In this document: positions 58,690 through 64,000 of the stretch, one piece after another
How the letters are laid out: the number at the start of each line of letters is the position of its first letter
Position numbering within the stretch: the first letter of the stretch is position 1
NCBI GenBank assembly: GCA_947492475.1
Contig: CANLNM010000001.1
Location: forward strand, 248,001 to 312,000
Direction of reading: 5' to 3'
Length of the DNA stretch: 64,000 nt
Origin: an uncultured Paracoccaceae bacterium
GTDB lineage: Bacteria; Pseudomonadota; Alphaproteobacteria; Rhodobacterales; Rhodobacteraceae
Translations under genes and position numbers: made by a program
The notes under the pieces: model-generated
Databases searched by the model: none
The model's input: only the letters and a program-made list of their open reading frames with translations
What the model was told of the DNA's origin: nothing

Positions 58690-58908
58690 CGTCGTCTCTC
58701 CGATTGGGTTTGATATGGATAAGACGAACGGCCATGCCCGATTTCGACACGCCCCCACAAAAAAGTTGAAAAAACGTCTCTCAATGCCCCAGCGGCCTTT
58801 CCCCGCGCAGCATTGTGTCATAAAGCAGGGCGCATCTTTGCTGCCCCGTCGCCGCCACTTTCATCGGCCACATTCACCGGCCAGCCGATTTTTGAGGAAC
58901 ATGATCCC

Positions 58909-61071
58909 ATGCAAGACCCAGCCATCACGCCCGAACTGCTCGACGCCCATGGTCTGAAACCCGACGAATATCAGGAAATTCTGCGTATCCTGAACCGGGA
59001 ACCGTCCTTTACAGAAATGGGCATCTTTTCGGCGATGTGGAACGAACATTGTTCCTATAAGTCGTCCAAAAAATGGCTGCGTCAATTGCCGACCACTGGC
59101 CCGCAGGTCATTTGTGGCCCCGGCGAAAATGCAGGGATCGTTGACATTGGCGACGGCCAAGCGGTTGTTTTCAAAATGGAAAGCCATAACCACCCGTCTT
59201 ATATCGAACCCTATCAAGGTGCGGCAACTGGGGTTGGCGGCATCTTGCGGGATGTGTTTACCATGGGTGCGCGCCCCATCGCGGCGATGAATTCCCTGTC
59301 CTTTGGCCAACCGGATCACCCCAAAACCAAACAATTGGTGTCTGGCGTTGTTGCAGGTGTGGGCGGTTACGGAAACTGCTTTGGCGTGCCAACCGTGGGT
59401 GGCGAAGTGCGCTTTGACCCCGCATATAATGGCAATTGTCTGGTCAATGCTTTTGCGGCGGGCTTGGCGGACACTGACAAAATATTTTATTCGGCGGCGT
59501 CTGGCGTCGGCATGCCGGTTGTGTATCTGGGCGCAAAAACCGGGCGTGACGGTGTGGGCGGTGCGACAATGGCATCGGCTGAATTTGACGACACAATTGA
59601 GGAAAAACGCCCCACCGTTCAGGTCGGTGACCCGTTCACCGAAAAACGCCTGATGGAAGCGACGCTGGAATTGATGGCCACGGGCGCTGTGATTTCCATT
59701 CAGGATATGGGCGCGGCTGGCCTGACCTGTTCGGCCGTTGAAATGGGCGACAAAGGCAATCTCGGGGTGAAACTTTACCTCGAACAGGTGCCTCAACGCG
59801 AAGAAAACATGACAGCCTACGAAATGATGCTGTCAGAATCCCAAGAACGCATGTTGATGGTTCTGAACCCTGAACTAGAAGCAGAAGCCCGTGCCGTCTT
59901 TGAAAAATGGGATCTGGATTTCGCCATTGTTGGTGAAACCATCGACGAAGACCGGTTTTTGGTCATGCATAATGGCGAATGCAAAGCCGACCTGCCACTA
60001 AAAACCTTGTCCGGCTCTGCCCCAGAATATGACCGCCCTTGGGTGCCAACCCCTGCGGCTGAACCAATGGACGACGTGCCAAATATCGATCCAATCGACG
60101 GTCTGCGTGCCTTGATTGCGTCGCCAAACTATGCGGCGAAAAACTGGGTCTATGAACAATATGACAGCCAAGTGATGGCCGACACCGTGCGTGCGCCGGG
60201 GCTGGGTGCAGGGATCGTGCGCGTCCATGGCACCGATAAATCACTGGCATTCACGTCCGATGTAACCCCACGCTACGTCAAGGCAAACCCGGTTGAGGGC
60301 GGCAAACAAGCCGTCGCAGAAGCCTATCGCAACCTGACAGCTGTGGGCGCTAAGCCATTGGCCACAACCGATAACTTGAACTTTGGCAACCCCGAGAAAC
60401 CCGAAATCATGGGGCAATTTGTCGGTGCCTTGGATGGGATTGGTCAGGCGGTTGCGGCCTTGGATATGCCGATCGTTTCGGGCAACGTGTCCCTTTATAA
60501 TGAAACGGATGGTCAGGGGATCCTGCCCACACCAACCATCGGCGCTGTTGGCCTGATCACGCATCCGGATCAGATGATTATCGGAACCGCGCGCGAGGGC
60601 CATGTTGCACTTTTGCTTGGGAAAACCGATGGCCATTTGGGCCAATCCGCGATCTTGGCAGAGGTGTTCAACCGCGTCGAAGGCGACGCCCCAGCCGTCG
60701 ATCTGGCCAGCGAAAAGGCAAATGGCGACTTCATCCGCGAAAACGCGTCGATGATCCGCGCCTGTAGCGATTTGTCCGATGGTGGATTGGCGTTAGCCGC
60801 CTTTGAAATGGCCGAGGCGGGCAATGTGGGCGTGCAACTGGACAGCGCCGAAACCGGCACGTTGTTCGGCGAGGACCAGGGCCGCTACCTGATCGCTTGT
60901 AACTTTGATCAAGCCGAAGCCTTGATGATTGCAGCAGGTGCCGCCAATCTGCATATCGAAACCGTTGGTAAATTCAGCGGAACAAGTGTGCGCTTTGGCG
61001 CCTCTGAGGCGGAATTGTCTGATCTGGCAACAACATTCCGTTCCGGATTTGAAACGGCCATTTTCGGGTAA
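58909..61071 (+). CDS. purL: phosphoribosylformylglycinamidine synthase subunit PurL
   Basis: PurL carries out the ATP-dependent amidation of FGAR in purine synthesis with PurQ and PurS, which are not seen here. The 720-residue small-type protein shows [88 protein letters not shown], and a repeated second half ([36 protein letters not shown]). ATG at 58909 was chosen because the family starts with a residue pattern such as [11 protein letters not shown]. It leads purL-bolA-grxD. Confidence 0.96.
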   Translation: MQDPAITPELLDAHGLKPDEYQEILRILNREPSFTEMGIFSAMWNEHCSYKSSKKWLRQLPTTGPQVICGPGENAGIVDIGDGQAVVFKMESHNHPSYIEPYQGAATGVGGILRDVFTMGARPIAAMNSLSFGQPDHPKTKQLVSGVVAGVGGYGNCFGVPTVGGEVRFDPAYNGNCLVNAFAAGLADTDKIFYSAASGVGMPVVYLGAKTGRDGVGGATMASAEFDDTIEEKRPTVQVGDPFTEKRLMEATLELMATGAVISIQDMGAAGLTCSAVEMGDKGNLGVKLYLEQVPQREENMTAYEMMLSESQERMLMVLNPELEAEARAVFEKWDLDFAIVGETIDEDRFLVMHNGECKADLPLKTLSGSAPEYDRPWVPTPAAEPMDDVPNIDPIDGLRALIASPNYAAKNWVYEQYDSQVMADTVRAPGLGAGIVRVHGTDKSLAFTSDVTPRYVKANPVEGGKQAVAEAYRNLTAVGAKPLATTDNLNFGNPEKPEIMGQFVGALDGIGQAVAALDMPIVSGNVSLYNETDGQGILPTPTIGAVGLITHPDQMIIGTAREGHVALLLGKTDGHLGQSAILAEVFNRVEGDAPAVDLASEKANGDFIRENASMIRACSDLSDGGLALAAFEMAEAGNVGVQLDSAETGTLFGEDQGRYLIACNFDQAEALMIAAGAANLHIETVGKFSGTSVRFGASEAELSDLATTFRSGFETAIFG

Positions 61072-61099
61072 CCTGCCCGATTGTGACGACGCCAAACCA

Positions 61100-61127
61100 C
61101 CGCCGGATGTGACATTTCCTCCGGCGG
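61100..61127 (+). terminator. possible weak terminator after purL
   Basis: An eight-base inverted repeat (CCGCCGGA / TCCGGCGG) with a 12-base loop lies 28 bases past the stop. There is no T tract. Confidence 0.35.
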
Positions 61128-61182
61128 GGTTGAAGCCCCCGACGCCCCGACCTACTTTGGGGCAAAGATAGGAGTTGCCCCA

Positions 61183-61419
61183 ATGGCCCTCACCGCTACT
61201 GACCTTGAAACGCTGATCCGCGAAGCGTTCCCTGATGCACAAATCACAGTCCAAGGCGACGATGGTGTGCATTTCGCCGCCGAAGTGATCGACGAAAGCT
61301 TTCGTGGAATGAACCGCGTGCAACAGCACCGCGCCGTAAATTCCGCGCTCAAAGGTAAAATCGAAGGTTCCAATGCCGAAATTCACGCTTTGGCTCTGAC
61401 CACCAAAGCCCCAGAATAG
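61183..61419 (+). CDS. bolA: BolA family protein
   Basis: This 78-residue BolA-like protein has the motif HFAAEVIDESFRGMNRVQQHRAVNSAL (conserved H-x-x-V near the metal site and the helix R-V/x-x-H-R). BolA proteins pair with monothiol glutaredoxins to sense iron status or move iron-sulfur clusters. The next gene is such a glutaredoxin, which supports the assignment. Start follows AGGAG. Confidence 0.93.
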   Translation: MALTATDLETLIREAFPDAQITVQGDDGVHFAAEVIDESFRGMNRVQQHRAVNSALKGKIEGSNAEIHALALTTKAPE

Positions 61420-61461
61420 CATGCGCGGCCTAACAACAGGCCCCAACCCAAAGGAAATCCA

Positions 61462-61821
61462 ATGTCCGCCCAAGATCAAATCAAAGAAACCGTGACCAAT
61501 AACGACGTCGTTTTGTTCATGAAAGGCAGCAAAGACATGCCACAATGCGGGTTTTCCAGCCGCGTGGCCGGTGTTTTGAATTTCATGGGCATCGAATATT
61601 CTGATGTGAATGTTCTGGCCGACGAAGAAATTCGCCAAGGCATCAAAGACTATTCCGACTGGCCCACCATTCCACAGCTTTATGTCAAAGGCGAATTTGT
61701 GGGCGGATGCGACATCATCACGGAAATGACTTTGTCCGGCGAACTGGACACATTGCTGGCGGATAATGGCGTTGCGTTCAACAAAGAAGCCGCCGACAAA
61801 ATCCGCGAAGCAAACGCGTAA
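61462..61821 (+). CDS. grxD: monothiol glutaredoxin, Grx4 family
   Basis: This 119-residue protein has the CGFS active site at residues 29-32 ([10 protein letters not shown]), KGSKDMPQ for glutathione contacts, [23 protein letters not shown], and the N-terminal helix. It binds a [2Fe-2S] cluster in a dimer with glutathione or in a heterodimer with BolA. It lies 42 bases after bolA and 6 bases before an unknown membrane protein gene. Confidence 0.95.
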   Translation: MSAQDQIKETVTNNDVVLFMKGSKDMPQCGFSSRVAGVLNFMGIEYSDVNVLADEEIRQGIKDYSDWPTIPQLYVKGEFVGGCDIITEMTLSGELDTLLADNGVAFNKEAADKIREANA

Positions 61822-61827
61822 AACCTG

Positions 61828-62526
61828 ATGGGCGATCTGGGTCTTCTGGTCGCCCTTTTTCTATTTTGCGGGCTTGGCATCGTTCTGATCTATTGGGGTG
61901 TCAAACGCGGCAATTCCCACATGTCCCAAATCCGCAAAGCCGTTGAATCCCGCGGCGATGTGTTTGAATTGTTGCCCGGAAGCTATTCAAAAGGTTTGGA
62001 AATTCACATTCGTGCCTCTGATGGGGCGTGGAATTTGACCATTCATCAAGGTCAGCCAAGCGGACCCTCCAAATCCCGACCATCCTGGAGCGAATGGTCC
62101 ACACCATACGCCGCCGTATCGTCCGGTGCCGCCATGTGGGCCCCGAAATCTGAGGTTGGATTTGGTAGGAAATTCGGCGCTATAAATGGGCCGGTTCAAT
62201 CTTTTGTATCAAACGCCCTGCGCCGTGGTCTGACCCGTGCATTGGATTTGCCGCATCAGAAAATGGATGTGATCCCCACGCCGGGCCGCGCCGGGATATT
62301 ACTGGCGACATCAGATGCAAAACAGGCGTTAGATAATGTGCTTGATCACCCACAATTGCTGGCGCTGCGCCAGGGGCGCCGTTTGTCGCGCCAACCCAGC
62401 GTGGTGCGCGACGTCAATGGATTGCGCATTCGCCTGCAAACACCGCTCAACACTGCCCAGGATGTGCTGGATGTGATCGATCTAGGCTTGACCCTAAGCC
62501 AAACATTGGATCCGCATCAAACCTGA
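61828..62526 (+). CDS. hypothetical protein with one N-terminal membrane helix
   Basis: I do not recognise this 232-residue protein. It starts with a hydrophobic helix (LGLLVALFLFCGLGIVLIYWGV, residues 4-25), which should anchor it in the inner membrane. A soluble part of about 200 residues follows with RPSWSEWSTPYAAVSSGAAMWAPKSEVGF, a beta-rich region, and a C-terminal helix-rich part (VRDVNGLRIRLQTPLNTAQDVLDVIDLGL). It begins six bases after grxD, so the two are probably co-transcribed, and it is convergent with zapA across 19 bases. A link to iron-sulfur or cell-envelope work is speculation. Confidence 0.7.
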   Translation: MGDLGLLVALFLFCGLGIVLIYWGVKRGNSHMSQIRKAVESRGDVFELLPGSYSKGLEIHIRASDGAWNLTIHQGQPSGPSKSRPSWSEWSTPYAAVSSGAAMWAPKSEVGFGRKFGAINGPVQSFVSNALRRGLTRALDLPHQKMDVIPTPGRAGILLATSDAKQALDNVLDHPQLLALRQGRRLSRQPSVVRDVNGLRIRLQTPLNTAQDVLDVIDLGLTLSQTLDPHQT

Positions 62527-62545
62527 TGAACGGGTGCCCTGCCCG

Positions 62546-62944
62546 CTATTCGTCGGCTTTAACGGTCTCTTCCACTTCATCGGCCAGCGATTCCGCGCGG
62601 GCGGCCAATTCTGCCAATGTATCCACCACATGGCTTGGCACAACGGGAACTTCGACGCGATCTGGCTCTGCGGCTTTGGCGGCCAAAGTGCCCATTTTAG
62701 ATTGCATTTCAGCGGCTTGGCTTTCCAAAACGCGTACCTGATCCTCAAGTGCTGCAGTTTTATCTGCCAACATTAGGCCCGCCATCAACAACATGCGCGC
62801 TTCTGGCATCCGGCCAATTTGCGCGGCCAATGTGGACGCTTCGATATCCAACATCCCGGCTGCGGATTGCAGAAAATGCTCTTCGCCTTCCTGACAGGCC
62901 ACTTCGAAATTGCGACCACCAATGACGATTTCAACTTGGGGCAT
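62546..62944 (-). CDS. zapA: cell division protein ZapA
   Basis: ZapA binds FtsZ and stabilises the division ring. The 132-residue protein starts PQVEIVIGGRNFEVACQEGEE, as in the family, and has the long coiled coil (LADKTAALEDQVRVLESQAAEM) and an alphaproteobacterial C-terminal extension rich in A, E and V. Its ATG overlaps the stop of the upstream coiled-coil gene (TAATG), so the pair is coupled. Confidence 0.9.
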   Translation of the reverse strand: MPQVEIVIGGRNFEVACQEGEEHFLQSAAGMLDIEASTLAAQIGRMPEARMLLMAGLMLADKTAALEDQVRVLESQAAEMQSKMGTLAAKAAEPDRVEVPVVPSHVVDTLAELAARAESLADEVEETVKADE

Positions 62945-63453
62945 TACGCACTCTCCTGTTCGGTAATCAACTGGCGCAATTCGCCCATGACCACGTCGAC
63001 TTCGGTCATGTCAGCGGCGCGGGTCGCACGCAGCGCTTCTAGCTCGGCCAACATGGCTTTGTTGATCAAATGCGGCTCGGCGATGTCTTCGATCATCGCA
63101 TCCCGCAGCTTTTCATTAATGCCGCGCAAATCCGCATTGAGCGCACGCAACCGCTGACTTTCATCCAGCGCTTTGGCGGCAGCTCCGCGATGATCTTCGG
63201 CTTCGCTGGTCAGATCCGCGATCAATGTATCTTGCCGTTCTTTCAAGGCTTTGACCCGCTCTTCGAGCTGGGAATTTACCACCCGCTCTTCGTCGAGCTT
63301 GGCTTCTAGTTCTGTGATTTTCGCGGCCATTTCATCTTGGGCGCTGGTATCCGCAGGGGCGGCCACGGCCAAATCTGGCATGGCTTCGATCCCGTTGCGG
63401 ATGCGGTCCAACGCCGCCGTCAGCCGACTTTCAAGTTCTGCAATATCACTCAT
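62944..63453 (-). CDS. coiled-coil protein upstream of zapA (ZauP-like)
   Basis: This 169-residue protein is mostly coiled coil (MAAKITELEAKLDEERVVNSQLEERVKALKERQ and RLRALNADLRGINEKLRDAM), with no membrane helix. Caulobacter has a coiled-coil partner of ZapA, ZauP, encoded next to zapA in the same order, and this protein fits in position and composition. Sequence identity to ZauP could not be checked. It is cotranscribed with zapA and divergent from tkt. Confidence 0.65.
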   Translation of the reverse strand: MSDIAELESRLTAALDRIRNGIEAMPDLAVAAPADTSAQDEMAAKITELEAKLDEERVVNSQLEERVKALKERQDTLIADLTSEAEDHRGAAAKALDESQRLRALNADLRGINEKLRDAMIEDIAEPHLINKAMLAELEALRATRAADMTEVDVVMGELRQLITEQESA

Positions 63454-63741
63454 ATGCCTGTCGTCCCTGCAATCTTGGGTCCCCTTCGGCGGCCATTTCC
63501 AACATCTTGCCCCAGATGTGCAGACCGATAGCCGAATCGTACCTCATTACCCAAAAGCCTATGCCACCTTTGTCCTCTCGGCAAATCGCTCTACGCATTC
63601 TATGGGGTTTTAACACTATATATAGGCGGAATATCCCGGCTTGGGCGCTCATATACCAACAAAGCAACCTTGATCTCAGGCTTTTCCCTGTTATGACCGC
63701 TGTTGATCAAACGCTGTCCATCTGCCTTTAGGAGCCTCACT

Positions 63742-64000
63742 TTGGATATTGCAGCCTTGCGCGCCGCGCACCCCGACCATTGGATGAAAGCCGCCGCCAT
63801 CCGGGCCCTGACCTTGGATGGTGTTGCCGCCGCCAATTCAGGACATTCCGGAATGCCAATGGGCATGGCGGATGTGGCCACGGTTCTGTTTGAAAAACAC
63901 CTGAATTTTGACCCCAAGGCCCCGAATTGGCCCAACCGCGACCGGTTTATCCTGTCCGCAGGTCATGGCTCGATGCTGATTTATTCACTGCTCTATCTGA
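63742..64000 (+). CDS. tkt: transketolase (partial, continues past the window)
   Basis: The N-terminal 86 residues are present. Starting at a TTG with AGGAG seven bases upstream, the product reads [28 protein letters not shown], then [12 protein letters not shown] and [23 protein letters not shown], which is the pyrimidine/phosphate-binding start of transketolase ([12 protein letters not shown]). It is truncated by the window end. The divergent zauP-like/zapA genes share the 288-base upstream space. Transketolase moves two-carbon units in the pentose phosphate pathway. Confidence 0.93.
   Translation, partial: MDIAALRAAHPDHWMKAAAIRALTLDGVAAANSGHSGMPMGMADVATVLFEKHLNFDPKAPNWPNRDRFILSAGHGSMLIYSLLYL

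Noticed and set aside
60793-61638. A 281-residue leftward open frame opposite purL, bolA and grxD
   Set aside because: It crosses three well-supported genes and the intergenic spaces with no motif.
63454-63741. A 6S RNA gene, often near zapA
   Set aside because: I saw no long imperfect hairpin with a central bubble in the zauP-like/tkt gap. A covariance search would be needed to exclude it fully.

Overview
The window looks like a chromosomal segment of an alphaproteobacterium of the order Rhodobacterales, most likely the marine Roseobacter group. The inference rests on several signs. There is a full-length B12-dependent class II ribonucleotide reductase. LexA has an alphaproteobacterial direct-repeat box (GAAC-N7-GAAC). 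A Fur/Mur-type regulator lacks CxxC motifs. A lysis cassette of the gene-transfer-agent (GTA) type sits among cytochrome c maturation genes. The trpGDC-moaC-moeA-lexA and ccmE/argC arrangements also fit. I see no transposase, integrase, CRISPR array, rRNA or plasmid replication gene, so most of the window is core housekeeping DNA.

Layout. Positions 1-4.2 kb hold a branched-chain amino acid type ABC transporter (livG-livF-small secreted protein-livH-livM); its binding protein must lie outside the window. Positions 4.2-5.7 kb carry two tandem outer-membrane beta-barrel genes. Positions 5.8-15.4 kb hold anmK and tyrS (divergent), a 47-residue membrane protein, a FemAB/GNAT-like protein, a Na+/H+ antiporter, a PhzF protein, Fur/Mur, an EamA permease, enolase, a GNAT protein and a cupin. 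Positions 15.5-19.4 kb hold nrdJ with an upstream NrdR box. Positions 19.7-25.8 kb hold a TTG-started lipoprotein, tRNA-Pro(UGG), DUF192 and double cold-shock genes, pdxH, fabI, a LysE exporter, gpt and an aminotransferase.

Positions 25.9-37.3 kb hold a PpiD/SurA-like chaperone, trpE, an HxlR-like regulator with two VOC proteins, a divergent polysaccharide deacetylase, then trpG-trpD-trpC-moaC-moeA-lexA. Positions 37.3-44.6 kb hold comEC, gltX, gltA, an RTX repeat protein, a GNAT protein and an enoyl-CoA hydratase. Positions 44.6-51.9 kb form a leftward run: acyltransferase, murI, argC, ccmE, a GTA-type endolysin-holin-XhlA cassette, ccmF and ccmH. Positions 52-58.7 kb hold an indolepyruvate ferredoxin oxidoreductase with a divergent LysR gene, and an ECF42-type sigma factor with its YCII/DGPF partner and a MAPEG protein. 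Positions 58.9-64 kb hold purL-bolA-grxD, an unknown membrane protein, zapA with a coiled-coil partner (ZauP-like), and the start of tkt.

How they work together. Several tightly coupled pairs are visible through overlapping stop and start codons (trpGDC-moaC-moeA, argC-ccmE, endolysin-holin-XhlA, ECF sigma-DGPF, zapA-partner, DUF192-cold shock). No clearly new multi-gene defence or mobile system was found. The items most worth a second look are the GTA lysis cassette inside the ccm cluster, the tandem-domain HxlR regulator with a cytoplasmic and an exported VOC protein, the candidate small RNA before 56614, the 47-residue membrane protein, and the NrdR and LexA operator sites.
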